A stretch of 64,000 nucleotides of DNA from Narthecium ossifragum (lineage: Eukaryota > Streptophyta > Magnoliopsida > Dioscoreales > Nartheciaceae): assembly GCA_963920575.1 (NCBI GenBank), contig OY986967.1, forward strand, positions 27,481,137 through 27,545,136, written 5' to 3'. Below are positions 54,450 through 64,000 of the stretch, in pieces. The translations under genes were made by a program, and so were the position numbers. The notes below the pieces were generated by a model. That model had not been told where the DNA came from. It worked only from the letters and a program-made list of their open reading frames with translations, and did no database searches. Position 1 is the stretch's first letter. The number at the start of each line of letters is the position of its first letter.

Positions 54450-55018
54450 GTACTTCAATGGAGTTCGATCTTGTTCATTGGGATGTAATTGGAGTGGACT
54501 TCATGGAGATTGTCTAGGGAATTCATTGGGATGTAATCGGAGTGGACTTCCTGGAGATTGTCCAGGGAATATTTCCGTTTGGCTCTTATCTGTCTTAACT
54601 GTAATGAAACTTGTATCTCGTTACCGAAGTGCATATTCTTGGTTCGTATGATAGACTGATTAGACTTTCCAGAATGGGTTATACTATCTTGGCTAAGCGA
54701 ATGAAAATGGGGCTTGATAGGCTTTTGCCGCTGAGGAGGTTGCGCACTCGATGCAGTTGCTGAAAATTGATTTTGTGGGCTGAAGTGGAGTTTTTAAAGA
54801 TGTGGTTGGGGTTTCCACCACCGAGATAGATCAAGTAGGTTATTTTTTACTCTCTTTTGTTGGTTTACATGCCAAGGTCTTGTAATGTTAAGAGCTCTGT
54901 CGTGTCGCTCGTTTTGCCGGGACTGGATTTTTCCGGTCCTATGAGACTGTGCTGGAAGTTTTGGATAGACTTTTGGGCCCCAAGCCTTTCGCGGCTCATC
55001 TCAATAAATAAAAAAAAA
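54450..55018 (+). pseudogene. Decayed L1 LINE fragment (RT and RNase H remnants)
   Basis: Broken frames read VHWDVIGVDF-MEIV, matching the MHWDIVGNDFVGVVQ region of the L1 RT at the window start. After that come GYTILAKRMKMGL (compare GYKVITTILVRRMK) and later ARFAGTGFF...VLEVLDRLL, corresponding to the RNase H end ARFCKRAGTGFSW...VEVLDLL. It finishes in AATAAATAAAAAAAAA (to about 55017). Large internal deletions and many stops show it is dead. A 48-bp tandem duplication lies within it (54474-54569). Confidence 0.75.
54474..54569 (+). repeat. 48-bp tandem duplication within the L1 remnant
   Basis: Two adjacent copies start TTCATTGGGATGTAAT at 54474 and 54522 and differ at only a few bases. 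The duplicated codons are the RT segment WDVIGVDF. It arose after or during decay of the L1 copy. Confidence 0.9.
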
Positions 55019-56178
55019 CGACCTCTTATGGGCAGCTATCATCAAGTTGCCAGTATCTTTATGATGCATTGATGGTTTAGCAAAAGACATCCGATCTGTG
55101 TATTTTGTTATTTATTTTCTTATGTTTTAAAAAATTTCTAGCATTGATGCAGATCATGCCAAAGGTAGGGGTGGCCGGCGCTCTTTGTTGTCGCCTAAGA
55201 TTGAACCAAAGGTCACCTTGCTGGTCACCTTGCTCTTCACTGCTAAAGCCAGTTACCCCTTTGGTCCTTGTGACACCCAACCTGCAATTAAGTGGGCTAG
55301 CAACAAGTGGAGTCAGTGCAGACAAGATATGTAATGGGCGACCAATTTGCACCACCACCAATACAAGGAAGCTGTTAAGAGATGATAACCATACTCCTTT
55401 TCAATAAGAGAATGTCTCAAAAGAACATTACTTTGTATTGTCAACTTGTGAATAAGTTTCAATATGTGGGAATGTGTCATCATCTAAATAATCCCCGTTT
55501 TGCCTCTCTTTTATTGGATCTATTCACAGAAGGCCCTCTCCTATATTGCGTTTTGCCTCTCCTTTAAACTAATTTAAATTATATTTTCACTCAAGAAACG
55601 ATGACAAATTATCTTTAATTGGTTGATTAATTGACGTTGGCTGCATGCAGATTTAATAGGTTGGAGATTACAATATAGGCAATTATGTCTTTTGATCTTT
55701 ATAGATATCTGACCAAATTTTCCTTGGCCACAATCTATCTGTAATCAATGAGAGAGGGCAACAAAGGCATTTGTCTTTATTTTCTTAACAAAATATATTC
55801 TAAATAGTTTCTTTCAGTTACATGGAAATTTTGACCCGGAGGCTTAGTACAAATGAAACGAATAAGAGGAGGCAAAATGCAAATATAAGTACTGTGAGGG
55901 CTTTTCTGCATATACAGTAGGGAGATGAGCAATAAGGCTAATAATTGGAAGAAGACGTACTAAACATGCAGAGCTCCAGCTGATATAAGATTTCTATTGT
56001 AGCAATTGCCTGGGTGATATTTGCTTCATGCATAGTTGATATGGGAGAACTAAGGTAAGCCTGAGGGACTTATCTGGTATCGACGAAAATAAAGCAGCTA
56101 TTGAAACACAATCCGCAGTCAGTCATGAGCGTGAACTGAGCATGAACTGGAGCAGATGGATTAAAATGCGAAGGGCTT
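55019..56178. other. Intergenic DNA; nothing recognised
   Basis: AT-rich. Open frames on both strands at 55077-55567 have no family features, although a GC-richer segment at 55160-55340 might be part of an old element. No structural RNA or terminal repeats seen. Confidence 0.4.
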
Positions 56179-56425
56179 CTAGAAGGTGTCTTGCAACTCT
56201 TGGTGATCACACTCTTTCTTATAGCCCTTTAAAAGCCATGAAGCCAACTCTTTCTTAAAAAGATATTTCCGATGACACCAATCCAACCGCCGAAGGCTTG
56301 CCTCTAAAGGAAGGAAGATTTCTCGATGTGTTTCTTCTCAGGGAGACTGAGTTGAAGCTTCTCGCTTCCTTGCAGTTGAGATTGAGCTGGCAGGCCGAAT
56401 AGAGCAGAGCGCAGTACTTGGCACA
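56179..56425 (-). pseudogene. Orphan last-exon-like fragment with a frameshift
   Basis: On the minus strand, after an acceptor-like CTTTGCAG (ending 56426), a frame reads CAKYCALLYSACQLNLN, then NLPSFRGKPSAVGLVSSEISF and stops at 56255-56257. Directly after, in the +1 frame, comes KKELASWLLKGYKKECDHQE and LQDTF before TAG (56181-56179). The text is continuous in style across a T-run (CTTTTTAAG), so one base seems to be missing. I do not recognise the protein and see no other exons upstream, so it may be a fragment or the 3' end of a gene with distant exons. Confidence 0.45.
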
Positions 56426-56987
56426 CTGCAAAGACATAATGATTTTGCAAAACAGTGCTCACTTTAGCCATCTGTAAAAATCCTGATTTTAAACATCAAA
56501 ACCTGGATTTAGACTGAAAAAATAATACCATCAGACAGCCAATTTAATAAAGTAACCAGCACTGAGCATTGATCCTGGCATCACAGTGGCTCTGAACATG
56601 GTCCATTTAAAAAGGAGTTCATGACAATAGAACTATGTCCAGGAATCCAGAAAGCTTCTTCCCCTGTTCAACTGCTTGCCATTGTGATCCATAAGTGGCT
56701 GCCTACAGGGCAAAAAAAATATGAACAGCAGCTATAAAGAAGACCCAGCTTGTCAATAAACTCGCTTGGAAGATATCGGAATCAGTTGTCGACACATAAG
56801 GAAATTGATATACCCCATCCTGATATCAATGAACTCACTTGGCCTCCATTCTATCACATAATAGAACAGAAAGCAATCATTCTGGTAACTGGTAAACAAG
56901 AAACCTGTTACAGTCTGGTAATTTTCTGCTACCAATATTTTTATCGAGGCCATGCTACTCAATCTGTAGAGCACATCAATAATCTGA
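56426..56987. other. Intergenic DNA
   Basis: AT-rich, no coding or repeat feature recognised. If the exon at 56179-56425 belongs to a real gene on the minus strand, its upstream intron would lie here. Confidence 0.35.
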
Positions 56988-57448
56988 CGGCATGTTTGGT
57001 TGGACATAACCGCCGGGAATGGAATGGTCAAATCCTTGATCAAATCCTTGGTCAAATCCCATTCCGTTGTTTGGTTAGACATTAAAATTGGAAATGGAAT
57101 GCTCCATTCCTGACAAGTTGGGAATGAGGCAATCCCATCTAATACCCCGGAATGCCTCATTCCATTCCCGACGGAATGGCGGTTAATGGTGATTAAAAAA
57201 TTAAATTACTAATCTACCCTTAATCGGATCTCTCTATGTTAAAAAAAAGAGGGTATTTTAGTCATCTGTATTTCATTCCTATTCCATTCCCAGGAATCTG
57301 TTTGTATACCAAACATGGTAATAGACCATTCCTAATCCCAATCCCATTCCATTCCCATTCCCATTCCCATTCCCATTCCCATTCCCATTCCCATTCCCAT
57401 TCCCATTCCCATTCCCATTCCCATTCCTTGTGCGAACCAAACATGCCG
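56988..57448. mobile_element. Harbinger-like MITE with internal CATTCC hexanucleotide array
   Basis: Inverted ends CGGCATGTTTGGTTGGAC and CGGCATGTTTGGTTCGCA (reverse complement of the right end) are followed on both sides by TGA (56985-56987, 57449-57451), a 3-bp possible target duplication. The interior consists of GGAATGGAATGG and its complement, near-palindromic overall. A (CATTCC)n array of about 14 units lies near the right end. Confidence 0.65.
57343..57427 (+). repeat. (CATTCC)n hexanucleotide microsatellite
   Basis: About 14 uninterrupted or nearly uninterrupted CATTCC units. The array is part of the right arm of the Harbinger-like element, whose own sequence is rich in GGAATGG, so expansion from element sequence is likely. 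It produces long false frames of Glu-Trp and Met-Gly repeats. Confidence 0.95.
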
Positions 57449-57641
57449 TGAGGAAACAAATTCGTCAATAGGAAATCGTGGTAAATCCTGCAACAGAAGC
57501 CGTGCAACCAACATATTGTTAAACAGATTCTTCATAGAAGTGTAGCTTCAGAATAACACCCTATGTTACTCTTCTTCATCAGTTCCTATGCTTAGCTGGA
57601 TGTAACATCAATAAAAGCAAAAAATGCCCATCCTAGTACAC

Positions 57642-58190
57642 CAAGGTGGTAAATCCAGCAATGGAAATCAGGAGAGGAAAAATTACGCTAAACATGATTT
57701 CATCCTGTTGCTGTGAAACATCTATAATGAAGGTGTGAAATAGGAACAGCAGTGGTTAATGACAAAGCTAGTCAAAATGTAGCAACGACAATGTAAACCT
57801 AGCATGCACAAATAAATAAAGACCCATATATAAGCAGAAGGAACCACCCATAGAAGAAGGAAAATATAAGAACACACAAGAATGAAGAGCTTTCATAAAC
57901 AAATAGAATATATAAACATAAGGAACCAAACATACAAGAAGGAAAATATAAGAAAACACAACAATGAAGAGCTCTCATACCTCGAAACCATCGTTCTCCT
58001 GAACAAGGTGGTAAATCCAGCAATGGAAATCAGGAGAGGAACGCAGCACTTATCAAGATTTCATTTACTGTCACTGTGGAACATCTATAATAAAGGTGTG
58101 AAATAGGAACAGCAGTGGGTAATCACAAGGCTAGTCAAAATGTAGCAATCACAATGTAAACCTAACATGCACAAATAAAGACCCATACAC
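57642..58190 (+). repeat. Direct repeats of about 190 bp and 60 bp downstream of the A20/AN1 gene
   Basis: CAAGGTGGTAAATCCAGCAA and the following 190 bp occur at 57642 and again at 58004, with about 85-90% similarity. Between them, a 60-bp unit around GAAGGAAAATATAAGAA is repeated near 57841 and 57920. The lengths suggest two rounds of unequal duplication. Confidence 0.8.
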
Positions 58191-58352
58191 ATGTTCTTTT
58201 CCATACAAAAATAGGACAATTAATTCTGCTAAGATACCCCATATATCCTGCCCTCTAAACACCTAAAGCAATATAAGATCCCTATGATGACAAGAAGCAT
58301 ACATCGAAAGTAGGGTACACATAGAAATCTGACTACCAAATTGCCAACATAT

Positions 58353-58868
58353 CTAGATCTTGTCAAGCTTGTCGGCCTTCACAACAGGGTTAGATCTGGC
58401 TATGGCATCCCTGGCTGCAGTCTGGTAATCAAATGGGCAGTCATGCTTGTCTGAGTAACGGTGTGTTGAACAGAATAAGTTCCCACAACGACAACTGTAG
58501 CCCGTCAACCCAACCCGTTTCTTGCAAGTGTTGCACCTGTTAGGACCCTGCTTTGGTTTCCCTTCACCGCCCTCGCTTGAGACTGAAGCATCAGTAGGCT
58601 TTGTTGAGATGGCCTTTGGTTCCACAGAGCCAACAACGACATCTACATCCCTAGCAACAACAGGCTCTTTTCCACTGCTACTGCTGCTGCCATTCACCAG
58701 TCTGTCAATGGAAGCAGAAACAAGCTTGTCTTGCTCCTGTCTCAATACATGGTCCTTGTGGCACTTGGAGCACATCTTCATGGTCGCAGCACTTCCGAAG
58801 AAGCCACATTTGTTAATGCAGAGGATTGGGCCTTCAGGGGCTTGGCATTCGGTTTCTTCATGCTCCAT
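58353..58868 (-). CDS. A20/AN1 zinc-finger stress-associated protein (SAP)
   Basis: A 171-residue protein with an A20 finger (C17, C21, C33, C36 in [19 protein letters not shown] and CSKC) and an AN1 finger ([37 protein letters not shown]). Plant SAPs bind ubiquitin through A20 and affect stress responses. The coding exon is single. The ATG at 58868 follows an acceptor-like CTGCAG, so the 5' leader is probably split by an intron reaching to about 59510 (donor-like AAGAG|GTGAGAC), the usual arrangement in SAP genes. The linker is Ser-rich, and no membrane segment is present. The longer frame upstream is intron read-through. Confidence 0.94.
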   Translation of the reverse strand: MEHEETECQAPEGPILCINKCGFFGSAATMKMCSKCHKDHVLRQEQDKLVSASIDRLVNGSSSSSGKEPVVARDVDVVVGSVEPKAISTKPTDASVSSEGGEGKPKQGPNRCNTCKKRVGLTGYSCRCGNLFCSTHRYSDKHDCPFDYQTAARDAIARSNPVVKADKLDKI

Positions 58869-58889
58869 TTTTTTGTATGTATCCTGCAG

Positions 58890-59880
58890 CAAGATCACCA
58901 TCACTCTAAAGAAACCAAAGAGAAACAAATATGAGGTAACAATGCCAAACTCTTTAAGCACTCATTCTCACCGCATATCCCAACTTACCACAAGATATGA
59001 AGGGTAAAAAGACACGGGAAGAAAATAAAAAAACAACCCTAAAATCTAAAACCTCCTGACAACATCTGGCGCGACATTCCCAACCAAGAAACCAAGATGA
59101 AGGGCGGATTGCCGTCAATTAAAGAAAACGACATAGTCTTCTAGTAAATCTTGTGCCCTAAAACAGGGAGGTATGACTGAATCCAAGAACTATAATCAAC
59201 CATAGCCTTATTCGATAAAAAGCACTCAGCAAATCCAACAAGAATAACCACACGAAATAGCTGCGCCAGATCAATCAGGTTATAAGCATATGAAATTTCC
59301 ACGGATCTAGAACGCATGCAGGAGTGGGGAGAGAAAAGGTATGTTGGGTAGAAACTATAACATCCATAATCGCGTATCTAGAGAAAGAAAAATCCAAAAC
59401 AGGGCAAAACGCGCGGCTAACGCCAACCAAGATCGATGACAAGATCCCCCATACGCACGCCCACCCCAATACCCCAAAATCCAAACCCTAACTCACGTCT
59501 CACCTCTTCGTCTTGCCAAGGCCCCGCTTCGAACACCTCACCGGAAAACCCAAGCCTCGATGATCCCTGCACCAAAGAAACCAAACAAAGAAAAGAAACT
59601 CTCAGTGCCCAAGGCACCCAATCCAAATCGCCAGAATTGAGATGCTTAGATAGAAGAAACAATCGGGAATCGGATTGAAACCCTAACCTAGAGTGCGGCT
59701 TGATCAGCTTCGAGATCGCGCGAACAATGGAAGCGAAAGGGATCCGACGCTGGAGAGAGAGAGAAATGAGCGAGAGAGAGATGAACCAAAATGGTCACGT
59801 ATGCGCCGCCGTATTTAAAACGCTGCCGAGAGCCGAGTCACGGCACGACTAGGAGTAGATTAGCCGACTCTGAACATGCC
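58890..59880 (-). promoter_or_regulatory. A20/AN1 gene leader intron, first exon and promoter
   Basis: The minus strand from the leader acceptor back to the likely first exon (about 59510-59760), with GA-repeats at 59755-59790. A GTATTTAAA-like box near 59812-59820 (read in either strand) is a possible TATA element. Leader introns commonly raise expression in plant genes; that role here is inference. Confidence 0.4.
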
Positions 59881-61200
59881 ACGTGGCTTAACGGTAATAA
59901 TCTCGTTCGATAAACTATCGGAAGCACACTTTCCTCAGTAGGACCGTTGCGTCCCGTTTGCTTGGAGAATAAGCAATTTATAAGAGTAAAACTAAAAATT
60001 GTGTTTATTATGACTTATTATAATGTTTTGTTATAACTATAAAATATTAGCTGTTGGTATTAAAAAAAAAATTGATAGTAATTTTTATTGATGTAATGAA
60101 AATAGAAATTGATTATTGAGTAGGAGATCAATAAAGGATGTATGGAATTAGTGTGTATGTCCTATACCAGTATATTAAAAGATTTGTGTACATGATTTTT
60201 CAGTCATATATACTGCACATGACTTACTTGATTATGTATTATTGACTTACGTGATGGGACCAGCGGATGTGATTGGATCTGGAGCGTTGAAAGTGACCAT
60301 TTTTTATCGATCCTCGACGAGAAGCCAATTCAAAGTTTCCATTGTTGCACCGCAATAAATTTTGTTTTTCAAATTAAATGCTTCCTGGTTGGTGAATAAA
60401 TTATAAATCACGTAATCTGTCAAAAATAGATTTTTTCTACCTCTGTTTCTTGAAACATCATAAATATCAAATTTCATCCCACAATCTTGAAAATATTATA
60501 TTTTCCCTTGAAAAGATACGAGTCATTTCAATTTTCAAAAATACCCTTTTATCTGATTAATAGGCTAATAAATGAAATATGATATTAAACATATTTTTTA
60601 GGGTGAAATTTGATATTAATCATGTTTATTTTTACAACTGTTTTATACTATTGTAGCAAAACATGCCATTTTGGTTGGGAATCTTTACGTATAAGTTAAG
60701 ATTATGAAATTAAAAGTAAACATTTCATGTGCAAGCATTAAAATACAAAAATGATCTTTAACATATAAATTCAAAACTAAAGTTGATTTAATATGTCGAT
60801 TTTTCTTTTGTTTATTTATCTCTTCCAGTAAAGAATAAAGCACCAAATAAAACCTCAATAGTACAAAAAGAAAACCACTAAATCGAAAATTATACCCTCG
60901 TTAAACCCAAAAATTACACAATAGTTGAGGAGCAAAGGCACATAGATTTCGCATAGTTGGAGGGTATTTTCGAAAATATACACTGACGGGGACGGCGAGC
61001 AGTGGTTAGGCGGACACAGGGCTGGGATCCGGCGGAGGAAACGAGAGCAGCTATTTGGGAAACGGGTTTAATTTTGGGGGGGGGGCGGGGGGAGGGGCGG
61101 TGAACCCATATATTAGAATTTAGAAAGCCATCCAAAATTACCATCCAGGGACTTTCGGCCCACCTAGGGTTGATCCTTCGATCCTCTCTCTAGGTCTCCA
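59881..61200. other. AT-rich intergenic DNA with a G-run near its end
   Basis: Very AT-rich from 59980 to 60960, without coding signal or clear terminal repeats. It ends in GC-rich sequence with four adjacent G-runs at 61076-61097 and the leader of the next gene. Confidence 0.45.
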
Positions 61201-61259
61201 TTCTACATTGAAATCCCTGGTTGAGAGGTCGATCTAGGGCTTCCTGGCGCCTGGTTAGG

Positions 61260-61397
61260 ATGGACGGTGACGATCAGGAGGGGGACGCTCGGACGTTCCG
61301 TGTGAGCTTTTCCGGGGACGGGGCGGCGAGGCTAAGGGACAGAGTGAAGGAGAAGCTGAAGGAGTTCATGGGGGATTATACCGACGACACCCTCGTG
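61260..61397 (+). CDS. First exon of a probable PWI-domain protein, partial
   Basis: The exon encodes 46 residues: MDGDDQEGDARTFRVSF, then LRDRVKEKLKEFMGDYTDDTLV, before a GTACGC donor at 61398. The last part resembles the start of the PWI-like N-terminal fold in plant CCCH zinc-finger/RNA-binding proteins (compare the family word KLKEFMGxYxDDxLVEYV). I see no second exon in the remaining 2.6 kb, so intron 1 must be longer. Assignment rests on this short motif only. The frame and ATG context are good, and the leader is GC-rich. Confidence 0.6.
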
Positions 61398-64000
61398 GTA
61401 CGCTGTCTCGCCTCTCTTTTGCTATCGGTCTGTTTGAGTGACTTGGGGCGTGCTTTTATTCTGTTTGAGCATTTGGGAATGAAATGTTCATTTTCAGCTG
61501 TGTTTTTGGTCATTGGATTGGACGTGAGGAAAGCAATTGATTTTTGGACGAGGCATTTGGTCTGTCGGATCTAATTTGGGTTGGGTTTCTATGGAGTTCA
61601 TAGTTTGTTTAGGACTAGGGGTATAAGGTCTGGTTTTGTTCATGATTTTAGGTTGGTCCTGGTGTATATCCAGTTGGCAAGAGCTTGCGAAGTACTTGTA
61701 TTATTCAGCAGTGGTTGCAGCGAAGTGACTAGGCTTAGCTCCGAGTCGAGAGGTTTTAATTATCAACCATCTATCAATTTTAGGTATTGGTGGCAAGAGT
61801 TGGACAATTGGCAACAAGGGGAAGTGCTCAAAAACTCAAACGACTGGTTTCTAGGTATGGAATTGTGGTGCAAACCGCCAAAATTGTCCGCAAAAGTTGG
61901 ATGATTAGGCAATGTGGCAATATGATCCTATCTTTAGTGGCTGTTTCTAGGTAGAAAGATTTTCAAGCTCATATATGGTGGTGCAAGCTTTGAATTTCTG
62001 CATAGTTTGCTGAGTTTTGGAGAATGGTGAGATGTCTAGTCTTTGGTACAGGCTGTTGAAAGTTAAGTAGTAATATTGCTATCCAAGAAACGAAAGAGCA
62101 AGAATAGTCCTGGGCTAGGAAGCATGAATTGGCGGTTTCATATATAAAGCTGGTACTTACATCTTAAAGATTTGAAATAAGAGAAAATGTTGTAAATGAG
62201 GGTCGGAACTGGAAAAGCAGTCGCTTTGTAAGATCAAGCTATCAGCTCTGTACTATGAACAGCTCTTGGAAATTAGTTTTTGGGTGATGTCCAAGTCACC
62301 TTCATGAAGGGCATATGACTAGGCCTTAATCTTTCTAATCGTCATATGCTAATGATCATAATGCACAAACTTTTTTTTAAGGTGATGTAATGCTCCATAG
62401 ATCAATCTTGAGAGATGATTTTAGCATATATTGCTTTGATGCATCTGCAGACAAATCTATAATAGATGACCTTGGAAGGGCATATCTAATATTTACATTG
62501 ACATTATAAAGAAGCTATATTGACAGCTTGATCATGTATGATCATTCCTTTTAGAAGGATTAGATTGAATGAAAGATAATGTAGGTGCAACTGTCAGGAA
62601 TGGAACAGATCATGCTTTGCTCCATGGTTGGACAACAGGCAATTGTCTTCTAAATGGTGGAAAAAGGATTACTCGACACCTTCAAAAAAATATTTTATTC
62701 TAAGAGATAATGAAAATCCCAGTGGCTAATTGCGGAAGCATTTTATCTTGTACCTTGCCACATGCTATAATAAGCATCATGGAATAGCTGCTTGTTTGAT
62801 CTTTATATCTTCATCAGCCATTTAAACTGCATAAGCGAAGTTTATATCTAGACTAGGGATGTCAATGAGCCAAGCTTAAGTTGAGTTATGAATGATTGTC
62901 GCATGACCAAAAATATTCACTTTGAGGGATTCAGAGGGTCTCAAGCTTGGGCTCAATTGAGATCTTTCCATTTTGTCGGATGCTACCTCGTGCTGGCTTT
63001 TTATCACATCTTTTAGGTTTAGACCCAACTCAAGGCTATATTGAATGATGCATTTTAACCATAGGAATAAGAGCATTGAGAATTAAATGGTCCATTGCAT
63101 TTCAGATGTCACCAGAATACTTGCCACTTTACAGGATATCTAACTGCAATAATAAATCTTAGAATTAAGATTCTTATGAATGACATTCATAATCTGACAT
63201 GTATTTCAAATTTCACTTTATTAAAGCAAAATGCTCGACTGTAATGATGAGATGAATTTGGAGTGGTTTTTGAAAGTTGTTGATTTCAAGCATAAATCCA
63301 ATTCTAAGACGCAATAATAAAAACGGAAACTCAGGACCCGTAGTTGATTTCATGCCATTGGTCTAAAAGGCACTTGTCTATGATTAGCAAATTGATGAGC
63401 AAACTTTTTTTTAACTTTAATTGCTAGGTTTAAATTTTATGATGTCCTATATTCGTGTACATATTCGTAATTACATAAACATTTGCACAAGCCAAATGTT
63501 TCTACTTTCTAGGTCAGCTCAAGTACGAGCCCGAATTATTGTTCCAGACATAGCTTCCAATTTGAAGATGTAGGCTCATGATGGGCACAAGGGCTCTTCC
63601 TATTTATGTCAGCTTCTCAGGGTTACAAATCTAAAGTTGCAGGGAGATGAGTTATTGCTCTAGAGACTTGTAGTGTTAAATTCAGCCAGAGATGTAAAAG
63701 AAGATGGTTTAGGTTATTTCTTTAAGATTGATTAGATGTTGTACTGAATCAGACTCTACTGGCCATACTTTGGTTATGATTATGTCACTCCCAAGGTTTC
63801 TTATCCATTTTGCTTCATATCTCAGATGAAATTAAAACACTCTCACAAGATGCTCATTGCAAGTGCTGCTGAATATAAATCTAGCTAATGAGCATAAGAT
63901 GGTAGAAGATTCACAAGAATATCATGGTCGGAAGAAAAATTTCCCACTGTAGATTGAAAAATATATTCTGTTGATTATTTTTATGATCACCAACTACAAT
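61398..64000 (+). other. Probable first intron of the 61.26-kb gene
   Basis: AT-rich sequence without recognisable exons. Near 62854 TAGGGATGTCAATGAGCC resembles the left end of an hAT MITE like that at 49558, but the matching right end was not found. Nothing else stands out to the window end. Confidence 0.4.

Noticed and set aside
57236..57535. Frames encoding His-Ser, Glu-Trp or Met-Gly repeats
   Set aside because: Artefacts of the CATTCC array in the Harbinger-like element.
62854..63110. hAT-like left end TAGGGATGTCAATGAGCC
   Set aside because: No matching inverted end or 8-bp duplication located in the following kilobase.
1..64000. CRISPR arrays, bacterial operons, viral genes, tRNA or rRNA genes
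   Set aside because: No regularly spaced repeats, no cloverleaf-like sequence noticed and no viral or bacterial reading frames; all features fit a plant nuclear locus. A tRNA scan was not possible by eye with certainty.

Overview
The window is nuclear DNA of a flowering plant, most likely a monocot. The evidence is intron-rich genes with plant-only architectures (augmin subunit 5, thylakoid-lumen PsbP-domain protein, chloroplast CTPA peptidase, AG-peptides, A20/AN1 protein), very GC-rich first exons beside AT-rich introns, and dense small transposons. The species is not determined; a commelinid monocot is my guess from base composition only.

Layout. 1-4509: a nearly intact plant L1 LINE, its 5' part outside the window, followed 0.4 kb later by AUG5 (4933-11233, 10 exons, + strand). 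A lumenal PsbP-domain gene (11628-12464, -) and CTPA (12816-18895, +) are divergent across about 350 bp that holds a G-box. Makorin (19576-25353, +) has an extra, apparently frameshifted alternative last exon inside intron 4. 26.1-30.2 kb is a segmental duplication filled by younger insertions: a short retroposon with a 14-bp target duplication, small Helitron-like units, and a 1.66-kb Mutator-like (Pack-MULE-type) element with 94-bp inverted repeats and a 9-bp target duplication. It ends at the intronless CCME gene (30229-31020, +). Two related hAT MITEs (33.3-34.7 kb) precede the spliceosomal SmE gene (34951-36902, -), which has a 27-nt micro-exon.

37.2-44.4 kb is transposon-rich: head-to-tail Helitron-like units on both sides of a tandem pair of AG-peptide genes (38795 and 40883), then a Tourist-like MITE. 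Next are an intronless, probably mitochondrial membrane protein of unknown function (44632-45393, +), a 13-exon NIMA-related kinase (45818-48995, -), hAT and Harbinger-type elements, a PRELI/MSF1-domain gene (52373-52942, +), a decayed L1, an orphan frameshifted exon (56179-56425, -), a Harbinger-like element with a hexanucleotide array, an A20/AN1 zinc-finger gene (58353-58868, -), and the first exon of a probable PWI-domain gene (61260-61397, +) whose first intron runs out of the window.

Functionally the genes are unlinked housekeeping functions: microtubule nucleation, thylakoid lumen and photosystem II maintenance, ubiquitin ligation, cytochrome c maturation, splicing, lipid transfer and cell-wall glycopeptides. 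No operon-like system or defence island is present. The most informative parts are the transposon history at 26-30 kb, the unusual splice sites, and the makorin alternative tail. All exon limits were read by eye from splice consensus plus protein-family continuity, without transcript data.
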